Shown: positions 33,677 to 41,856 of the stretch, in pieces
Layout of the letters: each line of letters begins with the position of its first letter
Position numbering within the stretch: position 1 is the first letter of the stretch
Source: Cacconaster sp033811195
GTDB taxonomy: Bacteria; Bacteroidota; Bacteroidia; Bacteroidales; UBA932
Length of the DNA: 64,000 nt
Direction: 5' to 3'
NCBI GenBank assembly: GCA_033811195.1
Contig: JAPXOZ010000003.1
Location: 1 to 64,000 of the forward strand
Notes under the pieces: model-generated
Database searches by the model: none
The model's input: the letters and a program-made list of their open reading frames with translations, nothing else
Told to the model about the DNA's origin: nothing
Program-made: the position numbers and the translations under genes

Positions 33677-35239
33677 TTAGAGTGGAAGGTTGTCGTGTTT
33701 CTTTGCAGGGTTTGTGAGCTTCTTGGTTGAGAGTTGCTCCAGAGCGCGGATAACACGGAAACGGGTATTCCTGGGTTCAATAATATCGTCAATGTAGCCA
33801 TACTTGGCAGCATTGTAGGGGTTGCTGAAGAGATCTTCGTACTCTTTTTTCTTTGCTTCTATAAACTCAGCTCGTTTCTCGGGATCCTCTTCGGCCCTGA
33901 TTTCTCTGGAATAGAGCACCTCTACGGCACCATCAGCACCCATTACAGCGATGCTGGCTGTGGGCCATGCATAGTTGATGTCACCACGGAGCTGTTTGCA
34001 GCTCATAACTATGTGCGCTCCGCCATAAGATTTTCTAAGTGTAACTGTAACTTTGGGAACAGTGGCTTCACCGTATGCATAGAGGAGTTTGGCGCCGTTG
34101 AGAATAATTCCGCCATATTCTTGCTGTGTGCCTGGAAGGAAGCCCGGAACATCCACGAGAGTTATAATAGGGATGTTGAATGCATCGCAGAAACGTACGA
34201 AACGTGCGGCCTTTTTGGAAGCATTGATGTCAAGTACTCCGGCTAAATTTTTGGGCTGGTTGGCAACGATGCCCACAGAGGTTCCGCCTAAGCGAGCAAA
34301 ACCGACGATGATGTTCCTCGCAAAGTTCTTGTGGATTTCAAGGAACTTATGGTCATCAACTATGGCACCGATAACATGATACATATCGTAAGGAGCGTTG
34401 GGACTATCCGGAATAATGTCGTTTAGAGAATCTTCGAGACGGTGTATAGGATCCTCAGTATGCACGTAAGGGGGCTCTTCCATGTTATTCTGTGGAATGT
34501 AGCTAACCAGTTCACGGATGGTTGAGAGAGCCTCATCTTCAGAGGCAGCGGCAAAGTGTGCTACACCGCTCTTTGAAGCGTGTACGCTGGCACCACCAAG
34601 TTCTTCCTGAGTAACGACCTCACCTGTAACAGATTTTACTACTGCAGGGCCGGTAAGGAACATGTAACTTGTACCTTCAACCATAATGTTGAAGTCGGTA
34701 AGTGCCGGAGAGTAAACCGCACCTCCGGCACAGGGACCGAGGATAGCCGAAATCTGAGGCACAACACCGGATGCGAGGATGTTCCTCTGGAAAATCTCAG
34801 CATAGCCGGCAAGGGCATTTACACCCTCCTGGATACGGGCTCCACCGGAGTCATTTAGACCTATAACCGGAGCACCCACCTTCATTGCTTGGTCCATAAC
34901 CTTGCAGATCTTTTGAGCAACAGTCTCTGAAAGTGAACCCCCGATAACGGTAAAGTCCTGTGCAAATACATAAACAAGTCTGCCTTCGATAGTTCCGTAA
35001 CCTGTAACGACACCGTCTCCGAGGAATGTCTTTTTTTCCATTTCGAAGTTAGTACAACGGTGGGTCATGAACATGTCAAATTCTTCAAAACTACCATCAT
35101 CGAGAAGCATATTAATCCTCTCGCGAGCAGTATATTTGCCTTTTGCATGTTGGGACTCAATGGCCTTCTGGCCACCGCCCAAACGAGCTTTCTCCCTAAG
35201 TTCGATAAGCTCTTTTACTTGTTCGAGTTGATGACTCAT
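33677..35239 (-). CDS. mmdA: Methylmalonyl-CoA decarboxylase carboxyltransferase subunit
   Basis: The 520-residue protein is the acyl-CoA carboxyltransferase that transfers carboxyl from methylmalonyl-CoA to biotin, giving propionyl-CoA. Motifs: GDGVVTGYGTIEGR, NDSGGARIQEGV, GPCAGGAVYSPALTDF (first oxyanion hole), DVPGFLPGTQQEYGGII and KSYGGAHIVMSCK (second). The same family serves propionyl-CoA carboxylase, but the neighbouring mmdB, mmdC and epimerase genes and the lack of biotin carboxylase favour decarboxylation. Confidence 0.93.
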   Translation of the reverse strand: MSHQLEQVKELIELREKARLGGGQKAIESQHAKGKYTARERINMLLDDGSFEEFDMFMTHRCTNFEMEKKTFLGDGVVTGYGTIEGRLVYVFAQDFTVIGGSLSETVAQKICKVMDQAMKVGAPVIGLNDSGGARIQEGVNALAGYAEIFQRNILASGVVPQISAILGPCAGGAVYSPALTDFNIMVEGTSYMFLTGPAVVKSVTGEVVTQEELGGASVHASKSGVAHFAAASEDEALSTIRELVSYIPQNNMEEPPYVHTEDPIHRLEDSLNDIIPDSPNAPYDMYHVIGAIVDDHKFLEIHKNFARNIIVGFARLGGTSVGIVANQPKNLAGVLDINASKKAARFVRFCDAFNIPIITLVDVPGFLPGTQQEYGGIILNGAKLLYAYGEATVPKVTVTLRKSYGGAHIVMSCKQLRGDINYAWPTASIAVMGADGAVEVLYSREIRAEEDPEKRAEFIEAKKKEYEDLFSNPYNAAKYGYIDDIIEPRNTRFRVIRALEQLSTKKLTNPAKKHDNLPL

Positions 35240-35273
35240 TCTTTTAAACTTTATTTAAAATATTAATGATTAA

Positions 35274-35681
35274 TTATTCGCCTTTTTCGCAAAATTCTGT
35301 GAGAACACCCATTGTGGACTTTGGATGGAGGAAAGCAATGTTAAGACCCTCTGCACCCTTTCTGGGAGCTTTGTCGATGAGTCTTAGGCCTTCGGCCTCG
35401 GCTTTAGCTAGACAATCCTTCACACTGCTTGTGGCAAATGCAATGTGGTGAACGCCTTCGCCTCTCTTCTCAATAAATTGTGCAACGGGTCCTTCGGGTG
35501 AAGTACTCTCGAGAAGTTCGATCTTGGTTTCTCCGATATGGAAGAATGCGGTTTTGACCTTCTGATCAGCAACATCTTCAATTTTGTAGCACTTCAGTCC
35601 CAATACATTTTCATAATAGGGAATAGCCGCCTCCAAAGACTTGACGGCTATACCGATGTGTTCAATGTGAGTTAAGTCCAT
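35274..35681 (-). CDS. mce: Methylmalonyl-CoA epimerase
   Basis: The 135-residue vicinal-oxygen-chelate protein interconverts (R)- and (S)-methylmalonyl-CoA, linking the B12 mutase product to the decarboxylase. Metal ligands fit HIEHIGIAV, GEGVHHIAFA and a late Glu (GVLTEFCEKG). It is first in the operon, 34 bases before mmdA. The mutase genes are not in the window. Confidence 0.94.
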   Translation of the reverse strand: MDLTHIEHIGIAVKSLEAAIPYYENVLGLKCYKIEDVADQKVKTAFFHIGETKIELLESTSPEGPVAQFIEKRGEGVHHIAFATSSVKDCLAKAEAEGLRLIDKAPRKGAEGLNIAFLHPKSTMGVLTEFCEKGE

Positions 35682-35729
35682 ATTTATAGGAATTAATTTG
35701 TAAGATTATTTAGATTTTTAACAATTCGG

Positions 35730-35737
35730 CAAACTTA
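35730..35737 (-). promoter_or_regulatory. -7 box for the mce-mmd operon
   Basis: The minus strand reads TAAGTTTG, matching TAnnTTTG, 48 bases before the mce start; the -33 region is weak (AATG at 20 bases). Confidence 0.4.
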
Positions 35738-35770
35738 ATAATTATTGTGATATAAACCATTTATTTTAAT

Positions 35771-35796
35771 AAAAAAAATCGTCCCCACCGGAGACG
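35771..35796 (-). terminator. Terminator after yebC
   Basis: On the minus strand CGTCTCC (35796-35790) pairs with GGGGACG (35786-35780), one G-T wobble, followed by a run of eight T. Confidence 0.75.
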
Positions 35797-35822
35797 ACTT
35801 AAAATTTGTTGGAGATTGAAAA

Positions 35823-36551
35823 TTATTCCTCTATATCGAGGGTATGATAAACATTTTGGACATCTTCATCTTCCTCGAGTTTTTCGATAAGCTTGTCCAG
35901 TTCCACCCTTTCCTCTGCACTCACTTTCTTGAGTTCTCCATTAGGAAATCTCTCGAATCCGCCGGAGACGATTTCGAATCCTTTCTCTTCTATAAACTTC
36001 TGAATGGTGTTGAATGCAGTGAACTCGCCATAGATGTTAATAATATCGTCATCATCATTTTTAAACACCTCATCGGCGCCATAATCAATAAGCTCAAATT
36101 CTAGCTCTTCGAGATCAACGGGCTCCTCACTCTTCACCTTGAAAGAGCACTTGTGGTCAAACATGAATGACACACTGCCTGAAGTACCCAGGCTACCTCC
36201 ATATTTTGAAAAATAACTGCGGATATTGGCCACCGTCCGGTTGGTGTTGTCTGTAGCCGTCTCCACTAGAAAGGCCACTCCATGGGGGCCGTAACCTTCG
36301 TAAACCACCTCCTTGTAATCGCTCTGATCTTTTTCGATAGCCCTATTGATAGCCCTTTCGATATTTTCTTTAGGCATGTTCTCAGACTTGGCAGTTTGAA
36401 TCAGTGTTCTAAGATGTGGGTTGCCGGCAGGATCAGTACCTCCCTGCTTGGCTGCTATGGTGATCTCTTTACCAAGGCGTGTAAAGACGCGGGCCATATT
36501 TCCCCAGCGCTTGAATTTTCTCTCTTTTCTGAACTCAAATGCTCTACCCAT
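35823..36551 (-). CDS. yebC: YebC/PmpR-family regulatory protein
   Basis: The 242-residue protein starts MGRAFEFRKERKFKRWGNMARVF, as Bacteroidota members do, then KEITIAAKQGGTDPAGNPHLR and the conserved YEGYGPHGVAFLVE. The family has been described as a DNA-binding transcriptional regulator and more recently as aiding translation of difficult stretches on ribosomes; which applies here is not clear. It follows the TPR gene by four bases. Confidence 0.92.
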   Translation of the reverse strand: MGRAFEFRKERKFKRWGNMARVFTRLGKEITIAAKQGGTDPAGNPHLRTLIQTAKSENMPKENIERAINRAIEKDQSDYKEVVYEGYGPHGVAFLVETATDNTNRTVANIRSYFSKYGGSLGTSGSVSFMFDHKCSFKVKSEEPVDLEELEFELIDYGADEVFKNDDDDIINIYGEFTAFNTIQKFIEEKGFEIVSGGFERFPNGELKKVSAEERVELDKLIEKLEEDEDVQNVYHTLDIEE

Positions 36552-36555
36552 AGCA

Positions 36556-37251
36556 CTAATTGTTTTTCAGGCGTGAGATATATTTGCCTACTTCGTAAGC
36601 CTCGAGTGTATTGGGATATTTTACGGAAATTTCCTCATAGAATTTGAGTGCCTGCTCATTGTCTCCCAGCTCTTCGCAAATAATAGCGGCCTTTAGAAGG
36701 TAGCCTGCAGTGTAGGTGTTTGAGTCAACTGCGATAGCCTTTTTATACCATTTAAGAGCTTCGGCGTTGTCGTCAAGGTTTACATAGGCATCAGCAATAC
36801 AGCAGTAAGCCCTGGCTTTTGCGATCTTCTCCTTTCCACTGTATTTTTTTAGGGATTTGATAGCACCTTCATTGTCACCGGTCTTAAGCTGACATATACC
36901 TTTGTAGAAGTAAACTATTTTACCGGCCTTGTTACCGTATTGGTGTGCAACTTCCGCAAAACCCATTACATTGCCATCACCATTGAGAGCTGTGACATAG
37001 TCTCCTTCCATGAACAATTGTTCTGCGGGAAACATCTGTGCTTTAGCTTCTGCCTTAAGAGGTTGGAGATACCATCTGTTGAAGGCGACAATGCAGAATA
37101 CGATGACAAGAATTGCAATTGTAGCTATAAAGATCCTGTTCTGATTTTTCTTGTCCTGAAAGAAGAGTTCTATCGAAGAAATAGCTGTTCCTAATTTAAC
37201 TTCTTCTTGAGTGTTTTGTTTTTTAGCGGATTGTTTCTTTTTGGTAGCCAT
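36556..37251 (-). CDS. Membrane-anchored tetratricopeptide repeat protein
   Basis: The 231-residue protein has a Lys/Gln-rich cytoplasmic start, one membrane helix (about 39-58, IFIATIAILVIVFCIVAF) and then TPR-like repeats (AKARAYCCIADAYVNLDDN, EALKWYKKAIAVDSNTYTAG, NEQALKFYEEISVKYPNTLEA). The form resembles YfgM-like ancillary proteins of the secretion machinery, which is inference. It leads the operon with yebC; promoter at 37384-37413, with repeats in the leader. Confidence 0.8.
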   Translation of the reverse strand: MATKKKQSAKKQNTQEEVKLGTAISSIELFFQDKKNQNRIFIATIAILVIVFCIVAFNRWYLQPLKAEAKAQMFPAEQLFMEGDYVTALNGDGNVMGFAEVAHQYGNKAGKIVYFYKGICQLKTGDNEGAIKSLKKYSGKEKIAKARAYCCIADAYVNLDDNAEALKWYKKAIAVDSNTYTAGYLLKAAIICEELGDNEQALKFYEEISVKYPNTLEAYEVGKYISRLKNN

Positions 37252-37270
37252 TGTTATTGTATTATTATAT

Positions 37271-37380
37271 CTTATTGTATCTTATTGTATCTTCATCCGT
37301 ATTATTTGTAATCACATTCGTGTTATTAGCGTTATTCGCATTAATTCGCGTCATTCGTACTAATTATCAAAATTCGCGAA
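37271..37380. repeat. Short tandem repeats in the recF/TPR divergent region
   Basis: An exact tandem decamer (cttattgtat twice, 37271-37290) is followed by degenerate 9-10-mers from 37316 on: ATTCGTGTT, ATTAGCGTT, ATTCGCATT, AATTCGCGTC, ATTCGTACT, AATTATCAAA, ATTCGCGAA. They lie inside the predicted leader of the TPR gene. Confidence 0.65.
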
Positions 37381-37383
37381 TTG

Positions 37384-37413
37384 CAAATTTACAACAAAAA
37401 TGGGAAACACAAA
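37384..37413 (-). promoter_or_regulatory. Promoter of the TPR-yebC operon
   Basis: The minus strand has TTTG (37413-37410), 18 bases, then TAAATTTG (37391-37384). The predicted leader is about 130 bases. Confidence 0.55.
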
Positions 37414-37423
37414 CAATATTTTA

Positions 37424-37431
37424 TACTTTTG
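37424..37431 (+). promoter_or_regulatory. -7 box for recF
   Basis: TACTTTTG matches TAnnTTTG, 20 bases before ATG 37452, and supports that start. Confidence 0.45.
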
Positions 37432-37451
37432 TAAACTCTGACGTGACTTAT

Positions 37452-38543
37452 ATGTACCTAAAAAGCATCATACTTCATAATTTCAAAAACATAGCCGCCG
37501 CTTCACTGAATTTTTCTCCCAAAATCAACTATATATCGGGTAATAACGGAGCGGGTAAGACAAATCTGCTCGACGCCGTGTATTATCTCTCGATGACTAA
37601 GAGTTTCTTCTCCTCCTCAGATAGATATGTATGTAAATTTGACACGGATGAGGCACAGATAGGGGGAGTATATGACGTTGATGGTGTAGAGGAGCGTATC
37701 GGGGTTTCGATTCGTAGGAACGGAGCCAAGATTGTGCGACGCAATGGACGCAATTATGAACGCTTTTCCGAGCATATTGGGTTGCTGCCCATAGTGATGG
37801 TTTCTCCTGCGGATAGTTCTCTAATACATGATTCAGGCGATGAGCGTCGTAAATATCTCAACTTTATACTCTCACAGACTGACCGCGCTTACCTGCGTCA
37901 TATCCAGGCCTATACCCATCTTCTGATTAGACGCAATCGGCTGCTAAAAGAGGATCTGCTACCGGATGTGTTGTTGGATACACTTGCAGAGCAAATGGCT
38001 CCGCATGCACACTATGTTAGCGATGCGCGGCGAGAACTCTGCAACAATCTCGATCCGCTTGTGAGAGAGTACTACTCCAGACTCTCCGACGGCAGGGAAC
38101 GGGTGCAAATACGCTACCGCACAGACCTCGATAATGGGGATTTCTCAGAACTGATACTACAGGATCAAGAAAAGGAGCGTATCCTTAAGTATACAACTAT
38201 AGGTCCCCAGAGGGATGATATGACCTTCCTTATTGAAGATCATCCAATCCGTAACTGCGGCTCACAAGGCCAGCAGAAGAGTTTTCTGCTGGCGATGAAA
38301 CTGGCGCAGTTCTCCTTCATGAAGGGGATTTACTCAAAGCCTCCCATACTTCTGCTCGACGATCTCTTCGACAAGTTGGATATGGAGAGGGTGGAGTCTC
38401 TCCTCAAGATTGTTCTTAAAGATGATTTCGGCCAAATATTCATCTCCGATAGCAACAAAGTGCGCATCGAGAGATTAATGGAGAGTTTACAGGGGGAGTC
38501 ACGCTCCTTCGTAGTTGATAATGGAGTATTTCAGTCACTTTAA
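37452..38543 (+). CDS. recF: DNA replication and repair protein RecF
   Basis: The 363-residue SMC-like ATPase helps load RecA at gaps. The start MYLKSIILHNFKNIA is the RecF opening; a longer open frame from 37251 has a Leu/Ile-rich leader that crosses the promoter and repeats and was rejected. Walker A is ISGNNGAGKTNLLDA, the signature GSQGQQKSFLLA, and Walker B PILLLDDLFDKLD. It heads a five-gene rightward operon. Confidence 0.95.
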   Translation: MYLKSIILHNFKNIAAASLNFSPKINYISGNNGAGKTNLLDAVYYLSMTKSFFSSSDRYVCKFDTDEAQIGGVYDVDGVEERIGVSIRRNGAKIVRRNGRNYERFSEHIGLLPIVMVSPADSSLIHDSGDERRKYLNFILSQTDRAYLRHIQAYTHLLIRRNRLLKEDLLPDVLLDTLAEQMAPHAHYVSDARRELCNNLDPLVREYYSRLSDGRERVQIRYRTDLDNGDFSELILQDQEKERILKYTTIGPQRDDMTFLIEDHPIRNCGSQGQQKSFLLAMKLAQFSFMKGIYSKPPILLLDDLFDKLDMERVESLLKIVLKDDFGQIFISDSNKVRIERLMESLQGESRSFVVDNGVFQSL

Positions 38544-38552
38544 ACCTGAGTT

Positions 38553-38870
38553 ATGAGAAGAGAGAAAAGTCGCATCGTAGCCGATGTATTGCGGGAGTAT
38601 ATTAAAGAGGACAATCTGGAGTCGGGACTTCTCTGCGCTCGAATCTTTGAAGCGTGGGATCTTGTGCTGCTAGATATGACCGCCGCCTACTACAAGGCTG
38701 AAGAGATACCGGGCCTCACTTTGAACAAATATTTCAAGGATGGTGTACTTTCCTGCAAAATTTCTTCTTCCGTGCTTCGCAGTCAACTCTTTTTTCAGCT
38801 TGAGAGCATTAGGAACAGGATCAACACAATGCTCCAGGAGGAGCACGTTCTCAAAATAACCATATACTGA
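38553..38870 (+). CDS. DUF721/DciA-like protein
   Basis: The 105-residue protein resembles DUF721, the family of the bacterial replicative-helicase operator DciA (LTLNKYFKDGVLSCKISSSVLRSQL is the core). A role in loading DnaB would suit its place next to recF. It starts nine bases after recF and ends two bases before pdxB. Confidence 0.75.
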   Translation: MRREKSRIVADVLREYIKEDNLESGLLCARIFEAWDLVLLDMTAAYYKAEEIPGLTLNKYFKDGVLSCKISSSVLRSQLFFQLESIRNRINTMLQEEHVLKITIY

Positions 38871-38871
38871 T

Positions 38872-39903
38872 ATGGAGAAGAAATTGAGATTTGTGGCGGA
38901 CAGTGCCATACCTTATTTGGATATTTTACGTGATCATGCAGATTGCATTTTCTGTAAGGCTTCGGATATCACTCCTGGGGTGGTGCGTAATGCGGATGCC
39001 CTCTTTGTGCGAACCCGTACTCTCTGTAATGCAGCTTTGCTGAGAGGTTCAAGTGTTTCACTAGTGGCTAGTGCTACTATTGGTACTGACCATATCGATA
39101 CAGAATGGTGTTCCGACCATGGTATACGAGTGGTAAGTGCTCCAGGGTGCAACTCCTCTGCCGTTCGGCAGTATCTGTTTACGGCTCTCTATGCATTGGC
39201 GCGTCGTAAGGGTATCTCTGTGCGAGGACTAACTCTCGGTGTCATCGGAGTGGGCAATGTGGGTTCTAAAGTTGCGGATTTTGGTCGGAGGTTAGGATTT
39301 AAAGTATTATGTAATGATCCTCCGAGAGAGAACCGGGAGTCTCACAATGCACATCTTTTCACCCCTTTGGATCAATTGCTTTCACAGTCCGATATAGTGA
39401 CTCTCCATATTCCTTTTTGGGAAAAGAATCGTGACTTTGCAGATGGCATTTTCTTTGAGGATATGAGAGAAAATGCTATTTTTGTTAACACTTCTCGTGG
39501 AGAAGTTGTCTGTGAAACGGCCCTTTTGCGTTGTATGACAAAGTTGTCGGGTGTTGTTATTGATGTGTGGAGAAGTGAACCGAATATCAACAGGGAATTG
39601 CTTCAGCATGTCGATATTGCCACACCGCATATTGCGGGCTATTCCAGACAAGGCAAGATAAATGGAAGCACGGCTGTCGTAAGAGCTGCAGGGGAACATT
39701 TCGGTATAGATGCCCTAAAAGCATTTTCAGTAAGGGATGACCAGGCGGTAGTTCGGTTTGATCCGGAAGATTTGTCTCAGGATGAGATTTGTGATAGATT
39801 GTGCACAATTTACGATATATGGGAGGATGATATGATGCTTCGTTCAGACCCTGGAAAATTTGAACAGATACGCTCACATTATAATTACAGAATAGAATTT
39901 TGA
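38872..39903 (+). CDS. pdxB: Erythronate-4-phosphate dehydrogenase PdxB
   Basis: The 343-residue D-2-hydroxyacid dehydrogenase oxidises 4-phospho-erythronate in the DXP-dependent route to pyridoxal 5'-phosphate. Seen are the opening FVADSAIPYLDILRDHAD, the NAD loop GVIGVGNVGSKVAD, the PdxB-like PGCNSSAVRQYL, and the catalytic Arg/Glu/His region (NTSRGEVV, DVWRSEPNIN, TPHIAGYS). Second-last enzymes of the pathway are not in the window. Confidence 0.92.
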   Translation: MEKKLRFVADSAIPYLDILRDHADCIFCKASDITPGVVRNADALFVRTRTLCNAALLRGSSVSLVASATIGTDHIDTEWCSDHGIRVVSAPGCNSSAVRQYLFTALYALARRKGISVRGLTLGVIGVGNVGSKVADFGRRLGFKVLCNDPPRENRESHNAHLFTPLDQLLSQSDIVTLHIPFWEKNRDFADGIFFEDMRENAIFVNTSRGEVVCETALLRCMTKLSGVVIDVWRSEPNINRELLQHVDIATPHIAGYSRQGKINGSTAVVRAAGEHFGIDALKAFSVRDDQAVVRFDPEDLSQDEICDRLCTIYDIWEDDMMLRSDPGKFEQIRSHYNYRIEF

Positions 39904-39906
39904 GTT

Positions 39907-41382
39907 ATGTTTAATAGTGAAGATTTGAAGGTTTTTGCCGAAAGAGGCATTACAGTAGAGCAAGCTACCAGACAAATGTCTCGTTACGGGACAGGTTTTG
40001 ACTGGCTTGATGTCTTGAGTGCCGCAACGCCAGCCAGAGGCATTAAGGTCTTCTCAGAAAATGACAAAAAAGAGGCTTTCAATGCCTTTGTTTCCAATTC
40101 CCTTAAGGTTACCAAGTTTGTACCCGCCTCAGGGGCGGCTTCAAGGATGTTTAGAGACCTTTTCAACGTACTTGAGAGTGGCCAAATATCGGAATATGGA
40201 CGCAATTTTACATCACGCATCAAGGATTTCGCATTTTATACTCCGGAAATGTTTGACGGTTGCACTCCGATGGAGATTATTGACAAGGTGCTCAATGATA
40301 GCGGTCTCGGCTATGGCTCCAAACCCAAGGGGCAACTCCTTTTCCACAGGTATTCCGATGATGTACGTACAGCTTTCGAAGAACATCTGGTAGAGGGTGC
40401 CCTTTATGCGAAAATGAAGGATGGTACCATCTCAATTGTGGTTTCTGTCTCACCTGAGCATCTCGAAGGGTTCAAGGAATTGTCTGACTTAGTCAAGGAG
40501 AGGTATGAAAAACGCTACGGAGTAAAGTATTCCATAAATTTTACGCTACAGTCACCATCCACAGACACCATTGCGGCGACTGAGGACAATAAACCATTCC
40601 GCAAAGGAGACGGTTCTCTGCTCTTTCGTCCGGGAGGACATGGTGCTTTGATACAGAATGTCAATGAGATTGACTCGGACATTGTTGTCATAAAAAATAT
40701 TGACAACGTTGTAAAAGAGGACTTTATCGAACAGACAGTAATATGGAAAAAGCTTCTTATCGGTAAACTTATTTTACTCCGCGAACGCTGCTTCGACTAT
40801 ATTGCACGTCTTGATAAGGTGCTAAAATTAGGCTGTAAGGATGATATAGTGGCTTTGTGCAAAGAGATTTCCGGTTTTCTGGATGAGCAATTTTGTATTA
40901 CATTTCCGAAAACAATCCCTTACGAGGTGCTTCCTGCACTGCTTCGTGCAAAGCTCGACCGTCCTGTCAGAGTTTGCGGAATGGTACGAAATCTGGGTGA
41001 GCCCGGAGGTGGCCCTTTCATTGTGAAGGATGCAGATGGGTGTACTTCGCTCCAGATACTTGAAAGCGTAGAGCTTAATCCTTCGGATTCCCGAACTGCC
41101 GGACTCTTTGCTTCAGGCACCCACTTCAATCCTGTAGACCTTGTATGCTCGATTACCGGTGCAGACGGTAGCAAATATAACCTTTCAAGATTTGTTAATG
41201 ACGATGCCGGTTTCATCTCATCCAAGAGCTATGAGGGACGCAAACTCAAGGCACTTGAACTTCCCGGTCTTTGGAACGGTGCAATGAGCAATTGGAATAC
41301 CCTTTTTGTGGAAGTTCCTCTTATAACATTCAACCCTGTTAAAACAGTTGCTGACCTGCTCCGCAAAGAGCATCTTGGCTGA
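39907..41382 (+). CDS. DUF4301 protein
   Basis: The 491-residue cytoplasmic protein belongs to DUF4301, a Bacteroidota family of unknown function: MSRYGTGFDWLDVLSAATPARGI near the start and KFVPASGAASRMFRDLF after that, then LLFRPGGHGALIQNVNEIDSDIVVIKNIDNV. The GHGALI/IKNIDNV part recalls nucleotidyltransferases, but this is weak. It starts four bases after pdxB and belongs to the recF operon. Confidence 0.85.
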   Translation: MFNSEDLKVFAERGITVEQATRQMSRYGTGFDWLDVLSAATPARGIKVFSENDKKEAFNAFVSNSLKVTKFVPASGAASRMFRDLFNVLESGQISEYGRNFTSRIKDFAFYTPEMFDGCTPMEIIDKVLNDSGLGYGSKPKGQLLFHRYSDDVRTAFEEHLVEGALYAKMKDGTISIVVSVSPEHLEGFKELSDLVKERYEKRYGVKYSINFTLQSPSTDTIAATEDNKPFRKGDGSLLFRPGGHGALIQNVNEIDSDIVVIKNIDNVVKEDFIEQTVIWKKLLIGKLILLRERCFDYIARLDKVLKLGCKDDIVALCKEISGFLDEQFCITFPKTIPYEVLPALLRAKLDRPVRVCGMVRNLGEPGGGPFIVKDADGCTSLQILESVELNPSDSRTAGLFASGTHFNPVDLVCSITGADGSKYNLSRFVNDDAGFISSKSYEGRKLKALELPGLWNGAMSNWNTLFVEVPLITFNPVKTVADLLRKEHLG

Positions 41383-41396
41383 ATAGTATACGGATT

Positions 41397-41855
41397 ATGA
41401 AGCGAAAATTTGTTTTAAGAAAAAGTAATTGGATCAAGAGGATTTTTGCTTTAATCTTTCCTTCGATCATTCTTACCGGATGTCCTGGCATGTATGGTTC
41501 TCCCAGTGCATCTTATACCACCAGCGGGCATGTGAGAAGTGAGGAGGGGGTACCGCTTCAAGGTATTAAGGTATCTGTAGGAGGACATCCCTATAAAGAC
41601 TCCTTGGGCCAAAATCAAATCCGTTTCGAGGGATCTGCTCTTACGAACACACAAGGAGAATATCGCGTTGATATCCATGCTTTTCCTTTAACGGAAATGT
41701 TAGTCGTGGCAGAAGATGTTGATGGTGAGCAGGGTGGAGGCGACTTTGAGAGCGATACTTTAATGGTCAAGGATTTCAAGTATAAGGGTGAAGGTTTATG
41801 GTATTCGGGCCACGCAGAAGTTGACAATATAAATTTTAGACTAAAGAAGAAGTAA
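41397..41855 (+). CDS. Lipoprotein resembling radical-SAM-associated putative lipoproteins
   Basis: The 152-residue protein has a basic start and lipoprotein signal (FALIFPSIILTGC, Cys29). The mature start GMYGSPSASYTTSGHVRSEEG followed by PLQGIKVSVGG resembles the Bacteroidota lipoproteins usually encoded beside a radical SAM enzyme; TNTQGEYRVDI suggests a carboxypeptidase-regulatory-like beta fold. No radical SAM gene is next to it here. It ends one base before the convergent M14 gene. Confidence 0.65.
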   Translation: MKRKFVLRKSNWIKRIFALIFPSIILTGCPGMYGSPSASYTTSGHVRSEEGVPLQGIKVSVGGHPYKDSLGQNQIRFEGSALTNTQGEYRVDIHAFPLTEMLVVAEDVDGEQGGGDFESDTLMVKDFKYKGEGLWYSGHAEVDNINFRLKKK

Positions 41856-41856
41856 T

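Noticed and set aside
33677..35239. Propionyl-CoA carboxylase beta subunit
   Set aside because: Same family, but the neighbouring Na+-pump beta subunit and epimerase, and lack of biotin carboxylase, favour methylmalonyl-CoA decarboxylase.
37251..37451. N-terminal extension of RecF
   Set aside because: The 67 extra codons translate repeat and promoter sequence; the RecF family start is at 37452, 20 bases after a -7 box.
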